NCBI GenBank assembly: GCA_013214355.1
Contig: JABSSL010000035.1
Span: forward strand, 71,088-112,364
Reading direction: 5' to 3'
DNA length: 41,277 nucleotides
Source: Saprospiraceae bacterium
GTDB taxonomy: Bacteria > Bacteroidota > Bacteroidia > Chitinophagales > Saprospiraceae
The notes under the pieces were generated by a model. The model was not told the DNA's origin. It saw nothing but the letters and a program-made list of their open reading frames with translations, and did no database searches. The position numbers were made by a program, and so were the translations under genes. Shown piece after piece: positions 15,572 to 23,781 of the stretch. Position 1 is the stretch's first letter; every line of letters starts with the position of its first letter.

Positions 15572-16817
15572 ACTTACGATCCAAACCAAGATACATCTTC
15601 AGCCAGAAAAGAGGTTTCGTCAACTTCAAGCGTACTTCAAAGTCCGTATATATATTTGATAGAACTTGTATCGCCTTTTGATTCCGGCTGATGATGTATC
15701 CTAGGACATTAGCAATTCTAGGAAAGGAAATCATCTTTTGTAATCGATAACTAATCTTCATTTCTGAACCTAGCACCCGCTCCACCCGCACATCATAGGC
15801 TTGTAGAAAAGCTGCAGAAAAGTTGTTTTCCTTGAGGCAAGCTTGAGCCTGTTCAGCTGCTATAAATCCACTGTAGAAAGCATTACCAATGCCCTCTCCC
15901 GTCAGGGGGTCCACCAGATGGCCTGCATCACCCACCAACATGTACCCATCGCCCGAGATTGTTCGTTTCTTGGAACCTAACGGCAATCCAAAGCCGATGA
16001 CCTTACCTTCTAATCTCGCCTCGGCAAACCGAGGGGTAAGCTTAGGGTGATTCTCGATAAGCTCTGCCAGGCACTCCTTTAGATTCAGTTGTTTCTTAGC
16101 CAGGATATCACTGCGCATTCCTAGTCCAACATTGGCTCCTCCATCGGGCAAAGGAAAAACCCAGAAATAACCAGGAATAATGGATTTGATGAAATGCAAT
16201 TCGATAAAGCCCTCCTCACTTAAGCCCTTAACATTACTGTAATACGCTCTTACTGCTGCCGCATAATGGGCATTATCCTTTTCCAGCCCCCCAATTTGTC
16301 GGGCAAAGCGGGAATAGGCCCCATCAGCTGCGATCAACAGCTTCGTCTTCACCTTAAAACTGCCGTCATCATTGCTTAGCATCCAAAACTCTCCTTGGCG
16401 TTCATATTTTGTGATCGCTGTGTTATCGAAGAATTGTACGTTGTTGCGTTGCTTCAGTTCTTCAATGAGAAAGTTGTCAAAATCCATTCGACGGCAGACG
16501 TAGCCCGGTGCATTTTGTACGCTTCTATCTTGTTGGGCCTTAAAGGGTATATCCAATAGGCGCTCATTCGGAGCCAGAAAACGAATCCCCCATACATCCA
16601 CGTGAAAGGGGCTATTGTGAAAACGGGCCAGAATTTCCGGGTCTAAACGGTTCAGCAGGGTGGTCACCTTGCCACTGATCGCATCACCACAGACCTTATC
16701 CCGAGGAAAAACGGCCTTGTCTGCTATGATACAAGGAATTCCAAGATAGCTTAACTTCAGAGCTGTTGCCACACCACCAGGGCCGGCACCTAAGATGAAA
16801 ATATCCGTCTCGAGCAT
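15558..16817 (-). CDS. Geranylgeranyl-reductase-family FAD-dependent oxidoreductase
   Basis: A 419-aa flavoprotein. It has the FAD-binding GAGPGG motif at residues 10-15, the characteristic 'FPRDKVCGDAISGK' motif and the second FAD motif 'YMLVGDAGHLVDPLTGEGIGNA', in the order seen for geranylgeranyl reductases and related PHBH-like enzymes (TIGR02032-like). Such enzymes reduce isoprenoid double bonds or hydroxylate ring substrates. Which applies here is unclear; reduction of menaquinone or polyprenyl chains is one option. The protein is cytoplasmic or peripheral, with no signal peptide. Its 3' end overlaps the convergent DUF4097-like gene by 14 bp. Confidence 0.85.
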   Translation of the reverse strand: MLETDIFILGAGPGGVATALKLSYLGIPCIIADKAVFPRDKVCGDAISGKVTTLLNRLDPEILARFHNSPFHVDVWGIRFLAPNERLLDIPFKAQQDRSVQNAPGYVCRRMDFDNFLIEELKQRNNVQFFDNTAITKYERQGEFWMLSNDDGSFKVKTKLLIAADGAYSRFARQIGGLEKDNAHYAAAVRAYYSNVKGLSEEGFIELHFIKSIIPGYFWVFPLPDGGANVGLGMRSDILAKKQLNLKECLAELIENHPKLTPRFAEARLEGKVIGFGLPLGSKKRTISGDGYMLVGDAGHLVDPLTGEGIGNAFYSGFIAAEQAQACLKENNFSAAFLQAYDVRVERVLGSEMKISYRLQKMISFPRIANVLGYIISRNQKAIQVLSNIYTDFEVRLKLTKPLFWLKMYLGLDRKSNSK

Positions 16818-16857
16818 AGAGATAATTTGAACGAAAGGCTAAGCGTGAAAGATAGGC

Positions 16858-16899
16858 AAAAAAAAGGCCTGGCTCTAATCTTTTGTTAGAAGGCCAGGC
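16858..16899 (-). terminator. Strong intrinsic terminator of the Gfo/Idh/MocA gene
   Basis: GCCTGGCTCTAA (16867-16878) pairs with TTAGA (16886-16890) and GCCAGGC (16893-16899) with a 2-nt bulge. On the minus strand it is followed by eight T's (complement of 16858-16865). It lies downstream of the gene at 17066-18139. Confidence 0.85.
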
Positions 16900-17065
16900 T
16901 TCCGTCATGTGTCGTTCATAGTCAATTGCAAATATAGGAATTGCGTTTCGTATTAACAACTATTAAAATATTGAAATTTTACAAATGATTAATACATAGA
17001 TGTATAAAGTAATACATTCAGCTCAATTCCTAGGAAATCTATTCCTTGCAATCGCAATTATGTCC

Positions 17066-18139
17066 TTATAACTCAATGGTTTTACCCGTTTTGAAGGATT
17101 CATCTGCCGCCAAAACAATGCGCAAACTATTTACGGCATCTCTTAGGTGATCCTCCAGTGAAAGGTCTTCTTTGATGGCTTTAAGTAGGAATTCTTGCTC
17201 CAACAGGCACAGTCCATCGTGATCGGGTTCATCCGAGGTATCGATAAATTCATCCTTCTTCGTAAACTTACCATCTGCTCCCAACTCGCCATAATGCACT
17301 TTCAAAGAGCCCGTTTTGCTATGCCCATCTACATCATCAGAATCGCCTGACAGTTCATCTCCACTCTGATCCACAATGCTGACACACCCTTTAGGGCCAA
17401 TAACATCTTTCACAAAAAACGCCGTTTCACTCATCATGGGTCCCCAACCCGCTTCATACCATCCTACGGAGCCATCATCGAAGCTAACCTGCAATTGCCC
17501 ATAATTATACATCTCGGGAGCCACCTCATCCGTCAAACGCGCACCGATGGCACTTACTCTAATGGGTTGGGCTCCTGTCATCATACACATGACATCCACA
17601 TAGTGTACCCCACAATCTACGATTGGAGACATGGACTTCATCAATTGCTTGTGGGTAAACCAGTTATCCCCACTACTTTGCTGATTCAAGTTCATGCGCA
17701 TCACCAGTGGCTTACCAAGGTCTTGGGCGGTCTCAATAAATTTGGCCCAAGCCGGGTGCACCCTTAGGATGTAACCAATGACCATTTTACGATTTTTCGA
17801 CAAGGCCAAGTCTACTAATTTCTGCCCTTCTTCAACGGTCAAGGCGATGGGTTTCTCGAGAAACACGTGTGCATTCGCGTTCAAGCTCTTCTCTGCATAT
17901 TCAGCATGCGTCTCGGGATAAGTATTGATAGAAACCACATCGGGTTTAGCGGTAGCCAGGGCTTCGTCAAAATCGCCATACATAGGTAGGCCACCCAATT
18001 CATCAGAAAGCTTTTGTCGACTGGCTGGCCTTCGACTGACAAGCCCTACGATCTCAAAGTCTTCCAGTTGGTGATAAGCGCGGGCATGAGAAGTGCCCAT
18101 ATGTCCACAGCCAACTACTAATACACGTAATTTTTCCAT
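17066..18139 (-). CDS. Gfo/Idh/MocA family oxidoreductase
   Basis: A 357-aa NAD(P)-dependent dehydrogenase of the sugar/inositol type. The N-terminal Rossmann fold carries 'RVLVVGCGHMGTSHARAY', and the EKP motif ('HVFLEKPIALTVEEGQ') supplies the catalytic lysine. The C-terminal half has 'PIVDCGVHYVDVMCMMTGAQP', with the conserved D..H pair of this family. The substrate cannot be assigned; amino-sugar or sugar dehydrogenation fits the neighbouring amino-sugar operon but is only context. There is no signal peptide. The gene is transcribed alone, with terminators on both sides (16858 and 18198). Confidence 0.88.
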   Translation of the reverse strand: MEKLRVLVVGCGHMGTSHARAYHQLEDFEIVGLVSRRPASRQKLSDELGGLPMYGDFDEALATAKPDVVSINTYPETHAEYAEKSLNANAHVFLEKPIALTVEEGQKLVDLALSKNRKMVIGYILRVHPAWAKFIETAQDLGKPLVMRMNLNQQSSGDNWFTHKQLMKSMSPIVDCGVHYVDVMCMMTGAQPIRVSAIGARLTDEVAPEMYNYGQLQVSFDDGSVGWYEAGWGPMMSETAFFVKDVIGPKGCVSIVDQSGDELSGDSDDVDGHSKTGSLKVHYGELGADGKFTKKDEFIDTSDEPDHDGLCLLEQEFLLKAIKEDLSLEDHLRDAVNSLRIVLAADESFKTGKTIEL

Positions 18140-18197
18140 TTTGTTGGTTAATCTTTTGCGAATTATAGGTAGGAAGTTCTGCCAACTTCAATAATAC

Positions 18198-18236
18198 AAA
18201 AAAGCCTCGAAATTGACAGTTGTCAGCATTCGAGGC
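18198..18236 (-). terminator. Intrinsic terminator of the nagB-like operon
   Basis: GCCTCGAA (18204-18211) pairs with TTCGAGGC (18229-18236), and an inner TGACA/TGTCA stem is nested in it. On the minus strand six T's (complement of 18198-18203) follow. Confidence 0.85.
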
Positions 18237-18283
18237 AAAACGATGTGTGTAAGAACTTATATAGAATATTGTAAAAGGGAACG

Positions 18284-20224
18284 TCAGAATTTCCAACGAA
18301 CAAAGGCTTCCATCGCCTCATATTCTGCGAATCCTAAGGCGCGGTAAACCTGTGCGGTTTCCCTATTTCTTTCCTCTGCACGCTGCCAGAATTCTCGGTC
18401 ATCGGAACCGGGGAAAGGAGGTCGATCCTTTTGTGACTGGTGCATGAAGATTGCTTTTCGTTTTTTATCTAATTCTTGTGGACTTAAAGGAACAGCCATT
18501 TCGATCTCTTCCACTCCCCACTCATGCCACGCTCCTCGATATAGCCATAACCAACAATCATTCATCCACTTCTTACTCTTTAATCGACGGAAAGCCTCGA
18601 ATACAGCATCTAGGCATACCCGGTGCGTACCATGAGGATCCGCCAAATCACCCGCTGCATATACTTGGTGAGGTTGTACTTCCTCTAGGATATTCATGAT
18701 AATCTCAATATCCTGTTCACTGACAGATTCCTTACGGACTGTTCCCGTTTCATAGAAAGGCATATCCAAGAAGTGAATATGATCATCCTTTAACCCGCAG
18801 AAGCGTGCCCCGGCTCTAGCCTCTCCTCTTCTGATCAGCCCTTTAATCAGGCGAACTTCAGGCTTATCTTTCTGCTTTTTATGCTGGCTCTTCAAACTCT
18901 TCTCCAACTTCTGTAGCAAGCTTGTACTTTCTTCTCCAAACAAGGCTTTGCCACCACCAAACTCTCGAAGTACCTCTATATAGCGCAAAGCATCATGATC
19001 ATGCACAGCAATATTGCCTGAGGTTTGATAAGCGACATGCACATCATGGCCCTGTTCTACCAACCGACCAAAAGTACCTCCCATAGAGATCACATCATCA
19101 TCTGGATGAGGGCTAAAGATGATTACCCGTTTTTTGGTAGGTTGGGCGCGTTCCGGGCGAGTGGAGTCATCCGCCTTTGGCTTGCCCCCTGGCCAACCCG
19201 TGATGGTATGTTGCAGACGATTGAAGATCTTAATGTTGATGTCGTAAGCAGAAGCTTTCTCTACTAGCAATTCCGTCAAAGCGTTCTCCGTGTAATCATC
19301 ATCAGTTAGCTTGAGGATGGGCTTGTTCAGTTTTTGTGAAAGCCAAACTACCGCTCGACACGTCAATTCATCACTCCAATTACATTCTCCTACCAACCAT
19401 GGGGTTTTAACTCGGGTGAGTTCTTCGGCTGCCGCCAAATCGATATGACATCTTACATTATGGTGCTTTTGTAGGAAAGTAGCCGGAATTTGAGAAGAAA
19501 TCTCCCCTTCTACCGCTCGTCTGATGATGGATGCTTTGTGCTGCCCCCATGCAAGGATATAGATGGTACGCGCCTGCATGATACTCTTAATTCCCATGGT
19601 AATGGCACGAGTAGGAACATCCTCTTCATTTAGGAAGTCTTTAATCGCGTCTCGACGAGTAAGGCTATCCAAACGAACAATGCGGGTGAGTGAATCTTCT
19701 CTGGACCCTGGTTCATTGAAGCCAATATGACCTGTACGACCAATACCTAGGAGTTGAATATCTAATCCACCAACTAACTTGATCTTCTTCTCATATTGCT
19801 CGCAGTAATCATTAACATCTTCTAATGGTACTGTTCCATCCGGAATATTTATGTTCTCCGGCAGAATATCTATATGATTGAAGAGATATTCATTCATAAA
19901 ATAGACATAACTCTGCGGAGAATCTGGATTCATAGGATAATACTCATCCAGATTAAAGGTAATTACATTGCGAAAGCTTAGTCCTTCCTCCTTGTGCATT
20001 CGAACCAGTTCGTTGTAGACACGGATCGGAGTAGAACCCGTAGCTAATCCTAGAACGATCTTTTCGCCTTCTTGCTGTTTTTGGCGAATAGCCAAGGCAA
20101 TGGACTGCGCTACGTGGACAGCAGCGTCTTTGGAATCATCCCAGATCTTTATCGGAAGTTTTTCAAAAGATTTGAGCTGGTACTTTAGTACCTGCTGATG
20201 TAAAGTTTCACTTACACTCATCAT
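18284..20224 (-). CDS. nagB: Glucosamine-6-phosphate deaminase fused to PIG-L/LmbE-type deacetylase domain
   Basis: A 646-aa two-domain protein. Residues of about 25-330 are a NagB-type aldose-ketose isomerase: 'LGLATGSTP' (58-66), 'FNLDEYY' with D93/E94 and 'GIGRTGHIGFNEPGS' with H166. They would convert GlcN-6-P to Fru-6-P and ammonia. Residues of about 365-620 are a zinc-dependent LmbE/PIG-L fold: 'FSPHPDDD' (370-377) and 'HGTH' (531-534), the fold that deacetylates GlcNAc conjugates. Together the domains could take a GlcNAc-6-P-like substrate straight through deacetylation and deamination, replacing NagA (inference). The start overlaps the end of the ROK kinase gene by 17 nt, so the two are translationally coupled. 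Confidence 0.92.
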   Translation of the reverse strand: MMSVSETLHQQVLKYQLKSFEKLPIKIWDDSKDAAVHVAQSIALAIRQKQQEGEKIVLGLATGSTPIRVYNELVRMHKEEGLSFRNVITFNLDEYYPMNPDSPQSYVYFMNEYLFNHIDILPENINIPDGTVPLEDVNDYCEQYEKKIKLVGGLDIQLLGIGRTGHIGFNEPGSREDSLTRIVRLDSLTRRDAIKDFLNEEDVPTRAITMGIKSIMQARTIYILAWGQHKASIIRRAVEGEISSQIPATFLQKHHNVRCHIDLAAAEELTRVKTPWLVGECNWSDELTCRAVVWLSQKLNKPILKLTDDDYTENALTELLVEKASAYDINIKIFNRLQHTITGWPGGKPKADDSTRPERAQPTKKRVIIFSPHPDDDVISMGGTFGRLVEQGHDVHVAYQTSGNIAVHDHDALRYIEVLREFGGGKALFGEESTSLLQKLEKSLKSQHKKQKDKPEVRLIKGLIRRGEARAGARFCGLKDDHIHFLDMPFYETGTVRKESVSEQDIEIIMNILEEVQPHQVYAAGDLADPHGTHRVCLDAVFEAFRRLKSKKWMNDCWLWLYRGAWHEWGVEEIEMAVPLSPQELDKKRKAIFMHQSQKDRPPFPGSDDREFWQRAEERNRETAQVYRALGFAEYEAMEAFVRWKF

Positions 20225-21188
20225 GTGTGGTTATTAAGTTTTTATGATGCCAAACTAAAGACGCTGCCCCAGCAATGGCTGCTTCATTGAGGCGTAAGGC
20301 CGAAGTCTCTATGCTGATGCGTCCCTGTAACTGTGGTAGAACAAAGGTTTCGAAATATTTACGCACTGGCGTCAGCAGAATATCTTCCGCTGCTGCCAAC
20401 CCGCCTGCTAGGAAAATGGCCTGCGGGTCAAAGATGGCGGCAAGGTTGGCCAGGGCCAAACCGAGACGTCGTCCCACATCGTCAAACACTTCTAAAGAAA
20501 GCGCATCACCCATTTTAGCGGCCAAGTAGACATCCTTAGCCTCTAATTCTGATGCCGCTAAGCGTCGGAGAATACTCTTTTGGTCTCCATGAGTTAAACG
20601 CTGCAGCACGGTCCTGCGGAGTCCAGTTGCTGATGCATATGTTTCTAGACAACCTCTTCGTCCACAGCCGCAGGCACGGCCACCCGGCTCTACCGTGATA
20701 TGGCCGAACTCTCCAGCCCAACCGTTATGCCCCTTTACTAGCTGTCCATTTAAAAACAAACCTCCTCCAATTCCTGTGCCAAGCGTAATCAACACAAAAT
20801 TCTCAAGGTATTGCCCTGCTCCATATCGAGCCTCACCTAAGGTGGCGGCATTGCCATCTTTGGTCAAGTATACTGGTAACCCAAAATGATCTTGGAAAAA
20901 CTGAAGGATAGGGACTCTATCCGCAAAGGGGAAATTGGCAGCTTTTTCTAGTACTCCAGCTTGTTCATCACAGCTGGGAGCCCCTAGTCCTATACCTATA
21001 CAATGATAATTGCTGTGATGCTGTTCTAAAAAACGCTCAATTTCTGCAAATAAGCAAGAAAAAAAAGATTCTTCATTCCTGCACTTTCTGGTATCCACCG
21101 AACGCTTGGCAATGATGGAACCATCAGCCTGGACTAAACCTAGCTTACTTGATGTTCCGCCGATATCTATACCAAGAACGACATCCAT
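20208..21188 (-). CDS. ROK-family sugar kinase (likely GlcNAc or glucose kinase)
   Basis: A 326-aa ATP-dependent hexokinase of the ROK family. The phosphate-binding DIGGTSSKLG is at residues 8-17, the catalytic Asp in KDGNAA is D111, and the ATP motif 'LGTGIGGG' is at 136-143. 'EFGH' is at 160-163 and the zinc site 'CGCGRRGCLE' at 173-182. ATG 21188 (MDVVLGIDIGG) is chosen; the frame also extends to 21218. It has no N-terminal HTH, so it is an enzyme rather than a NagC/XylR-type repressor. Its overlap with the deaminase-deacetylase gene points to GlcNAc, ManNAc or glucosamine as the substrate. A TACATTTG box and paired palindromes lie upstream. Confidence 0.92.
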   Translation of the reverse strand: MDVVLGIDIGGTSSKLGLVQADGSIIAKRSVDTRKCRNEESFFSCLFAEIERFLEQHHSNYHCIGIGLGAPSCDEQAGVLEKAANFPFADRVPILQFFQDHFGLPVYLTKDGNAATLGEARYGAGQYLENFVLITLGTGIGGGLFLNGQLVKGHNGWAGEFGHITVEPGGRACGCGRRGCLETYASATGLRRTVLQRLTHGDQKSILRRLAASELEAKDVYLAAKMGDALSLEVFDDVGRRLGLALANLAAIFDPQAIFLAGGLAAAEDILLTPVRKYFETFVLPQLQGRISIETSALRLNEAAIAGAASLVWHHKNLITTHDECK

Positions 21189-21245
21189 GGACCAAAAATT
21201 TGAAAAAGTATGCAGCAAAATTGCTTAAATAGCCGATTCTCAACA

Positions 21246-21253
21246 CAAATGTA
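21246..21253 (-). promoter_or_regulatory. -7 box (TACATTTG) of the ROK-nagB operon
   Basis: On the minus strand the bases read TACATTTG, a full match to TAnnTTTG. Transcription would begin near 21239, about 50 nt before ATG 21188. The -33 element is not clear. Confidence 0.5.
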
Positions 21254-21271
21254 AGACAATTTCTTGACAAC

Positions 21272-21316
21272 TGTGCACGAACACACCAAATTTTTTTCTT
21301 TATGTGCTCGTGCACA
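21272..21316. promoter_or_regulatory. Paired palindromic operator-like sites upstream of the ROK-nagB operon
   Basis: TGTGCACGAACACA (21272-21285) and TGTGCTCGTGCACA (21303-21316) are inverted copies of one another with one mismatch. The second is itself a perfect TGTGC-N4-GCACA palindrome. Centre spacing is 31 bp, about three helical turns. They sit just upstream of the minus-strand -7 box and of the divergent FAH gene, as expected for repressor or activator sites. The regulator is not in the window. Confidence 0.5.
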
Positions 21317-21483
21317 CAAAAATTATTAATTGTTTTCATATATCATACTAAGTCTACCCCATTTACCCCTTTGTCAGCGTCCAGATAAGTGTTTTTGCTT
21401 CCTATCCTGAAAAACCGACAGCAATTGCCAGCTCCCCGGGGACAAAGCACTATCTTTCGGCTTTTTAAGGAAAAAACCAACTT

Positions 21484-22329
21484 ATGAAACTCATCCGCTT
21501 CGGAGCGAAACATCAAGAAAAACCCGGCATCATGCATCGTGGGCAGCGAAAGGACTGCAGCGCTCATTTTGCCGACTGGAATCACGACTTTTTTCAAAAT
21601 GGTGGTCTCGCCGAATTAGAAAGCTTATTGGCGAAAGAAGGAGATAAGCTACCAGAAGTGCCCGAAGAGGTACGCTGGGCGAGTCCAATAGCCCGCCCCG
21701 GCATGATCATGTGTGTAGGACTAAACTATGCCGATCACGCCAAAGAATCTGGCATGGACATCCCTAAGGAGCCCTTGGTATTCATGAAGGCTACCAATAC
21801 CATTGCTGGGCCCTTTGATCCAGTAGATATTCCACGAAATAGTACTAAGACCGATTGGGAGGTGGAGCTTGGCGTTGTGCTCAAGAAGGATGCACTATAC
21901 CTGGAAGATGAAGCTGCCGCTGCCGATGCCATCGCTGGTTACTGTGTGATTAATGATTTGTCAGAAAGGGCTTTCCAACTAGAAAAGGGGGGACAATGGG
22001 TTAAAGGAAAGTCCTGCCCAGGTTTTAGCCCAGTAGGTCCCTATCTGGTTACTCCAGATGAAATTGAGGACGTTCTATCCTTACCTATGCATTTGTCCGT
22101 CAATGGGATTCAAAAGCAAAATGGGAATACCCAAACTATGATCTTCAAACCTGCCTACACGATCTGGTACCTTTCTCAACTCATGCTTCTAGAGGCGGGT
22201 GATTTGATTTCCACCGGCACGCCTCCTGGCGTCGGATTGGGCTTCGATCCACCAGAATACCTCTCCGCCGGAGATAAGGTAGAACTTTCTATTGCCGGTT
22301 TAGGAAAGCAACGTCAGCAATACAAGTAA
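21484..22329 (+). CDS. Fumarylacetoacetate hydrolase (FAH) family protein
   Basis: A 281-aa FAH-fold enzyme. Residues of about 70-281 contain 'IMCVGLNYADHAKESG', 'TDWEVELGVVL' with the metal-binding E-x-E, 'GYCVINDLSERAFQ', 'KSCPGFSPVGPYLV' and 'DLISTGTPPGVGLGF'. These are the signatures of the subgroup often labelled ureidoglycolate lyase or 2,4-diketo-3-deoxy-L-fuconate hydrolase. The reaction is probably hydrolysis or decarboxylation of a short acyl-pyruvate; the exact substrate is open. It is cytoplasmic. Transcribed alone, it runs divergent from the ROK kinase over a 295-bp region and converges on the htrA-like gene. Confidence 0.88.
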   Translation: MKLIRFGAKHQEKPGIMHRGQRKDCSAHFADWNHDFFQNGGLAELESLLAKEGDKLPEVPEEVRWASPIARPGMIMCVGLNYADHAKESGMDIPKEPLVFMKATNTIAGPFDPVDIPRNSTKTDWEVELGVVLKKDALYLEDEAAAADAIAGYCVINDLSERAFQLEKGGQWVKGKSCPGFSPVGPYLVTPDEIEDVLSLPMHLSVNGIQKQNGNTQTMIFKPAYTIWYLSQLMLLEAGDLISTGTPPGVGLGFDPPEYLSAGDKVELSIAGLGKQRQQYK

Positions 22330-22337
22330 GTTAGAAG

Positions 22338-22469
22338 TTGGAATTGGGAAGTCGGTCGGACGTGGACAGTAGAATCCAAAGAAAGGTGGAAGGACGAAGT
22401 TGGAAAGTGGAATCCATAGCCATGGCTTTCTGATTTCCCACTTCGCATTTCCGACTTTCGAAATTCCAA
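22338..22469. repeat. Imperfect inverted-repeat intergenic element (GGAAGT-rich)
   Basis: The outer arms TTGGAATT (22338-22345) with AATTCCAA (22462-22469), and AAGTCGG (22349-22355) with CCGACTT (22451-22457), pair across the gap between convergent genes. Inner arms near 22397-22412 and 22434-22457 pair with mismatches around the palindrome AGCCATGGCT (22418-22427). The GAAGT/TTGGAA vocabulary looks like a dispersed intergenic repeat, and it may double as a terminator. Confidence 0.5.
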
Positions 22470-22475
22470 AAACGA

Positions 22476-23522
22476 TTAGCCAAGTTCCGCAGGAATGACT
22501 CGAATTCGTTCCTTGCGACGATTACGCAAAACCTGCAGTTCTACCTTTTTACCAATGCTATCCTCATTTAGCAATCGATGTAGGTCATCAATAGTGGCAA
22601 TTTTTTCTTCATTAAACCCTACGATCACATCTCCTTGTCGAAGTTCGCCATTGTAGGCTGGACTATCCGCTTCAATATTCTGAACCAGAACACCAGAACG
22701 AACCTCCAATCTATGATAGTTGGCCACCTTAGCATTTAAGCGTATCATCTGCCCCGCAATACCGATATATCCCCGTCTGACTTTACCGTCGATAATCAGC
22801 TTACCTACGACGTATTGCACTAGGTTAGAGGCCACAGCAAAGCAAATGCCCTGTGCTGGAAGAATCACCGCCGTATTGACACCGATGACCTCACCTCTAG
22901 AATTCACGAGTGGTCCACCAGAATTCCCCGGGTTCAGAGCGGCATCCGTTTGAATCACATCATCAATTAATCGACCACTCTCAGAACGCAGCGTTCTGCC
23001 CAATGCACTTACTACGCCTGCGGTCAAGGAATATTGAAAGCCGTACGGATTACCTATCGCAATAGCAATTTGACCCACTTGCAAAGCATCTGAACTACCA
23101 AAAGTAACGGTAGATAGATTTTCTGCCCTAATCTGCACCACCGCAATATCTGTGGCTGGGTCATCACCAATTAATTCAGCATTAAACTGTCGGCCGTCTT
23201 GTAAACCGACCTGTATCTTCCGAGCACCACTAACCACATGGCTATTGGTAACAATAAAGCCATCAGTGGAAATAATAAAGCCAGAGCCCGTACCGTAAGG
23301 TTGAGAGCGGCCTCTTCTTCGAGATTTTCTTTGTGGCTTATCGACCTTAATCTGCACAACAGCCTCACTAACTTTACGTGCAACATTAACTACCGTCTTA
23401 GAATACGAATCTAAAAGAGCGTCATCGGATGGCGTTGGGGCGGCATGTTCTTGTGGTTCGGAGGCATCTTCAATGTATTGTAGCATACGATTTGTTTTAG
23501 TCACTCCCGTCAAAGGCATCAT
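22476..23522 (-). CDS. HtrA/DegQ-family serine protease without a signal peptide
   Basis: A 348-aa S1C protease. The catalytic triad reads H95 ('VTNSHVV'), D125 ('ATDIAVV') and S201 ('NPGNSGGPL'). One PDZ domain occupies about residues 250-345 ('AYNGELRQGDVIVGFNEEKIATIDDLHRLL'). Periplasmic HtrA proteins normally begin with a signal peptide. Here residues 1-60 are polar and acidic with no hydrophobic stretch, whichever start is used (23522, 23519 or ATG 23486). The protein is therefore likely cytoplasmic, or exported by another route. It is shorter than DegP, which has two PDZ domains. It is a single gene, bounded by the inverted repeat at 22338 and the terminator at 23673. Confidence 0.9.
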   Translation of the reverse strand: MMPLTGVTKTNRMLQYIEDASEPQEHAAPTPSDDALLDSYSKTVVNVARKVSEAVVQIKVDKPQRKSRRRGRSQPYGTGSGFIISTDGFIVTNSHVVSGARKIQVGLQDGRQFNAELIGDDPATDIAVVQIRAENLSTVTFGSSDALQVGQIAIAIGNPYGFQYSLTAGVVSALGRTLRSESGRLIDDVIQTDAALNPGNSGGPLVNSRGEVIGVNTAVILPAQGICFAVASNLVQYVVGKLIIDGKVRRGYIGIAGQMIRLNAKVANYHRLEVRSGVLVQNIEADSPAYNGELRQGDVIVGFNEEKIATIDDLHRLLNEDSIGKKVELQVLRNRRKERIRVIPAELG

Positions 23523-23672
23523 GAGGAAAGTGGCAGTGTTAGGAGAAAGCTGCTTTGAGCATGGCTACAAAACCATTACCAAAACAGTTTATCGATTAGA
23601 CGTAGTGAATAGCGTAGGTTTAAATAGCTAGCGATTATCATACCATAGTTTTCTACCGCCATAATGACATAA

Positions 23673-23717
23673 AAAAACCGAGTACAACTGCCGTATTGAC
23701 AGTGTTACTCGGTTTTT
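23673..23717. terminator. Bidirectional intrinsic terminator
   Basis: AAAAACCGAGTA (23673-23684) pairs perfectly with TACTCGGTTTTT (23706-23717), with an inner ACTG/CAGT stem. A-runs and T-runs flank it on both strands. It lies downstream of the minus-strand SPFH gene. Confidence 0.85.
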
Positions 23718-23781
23718 ACGTAATTATGATGAGGCGGCTATGCGCTTAGCGATAGCCAACCATATGATTATTTAAATGGCT

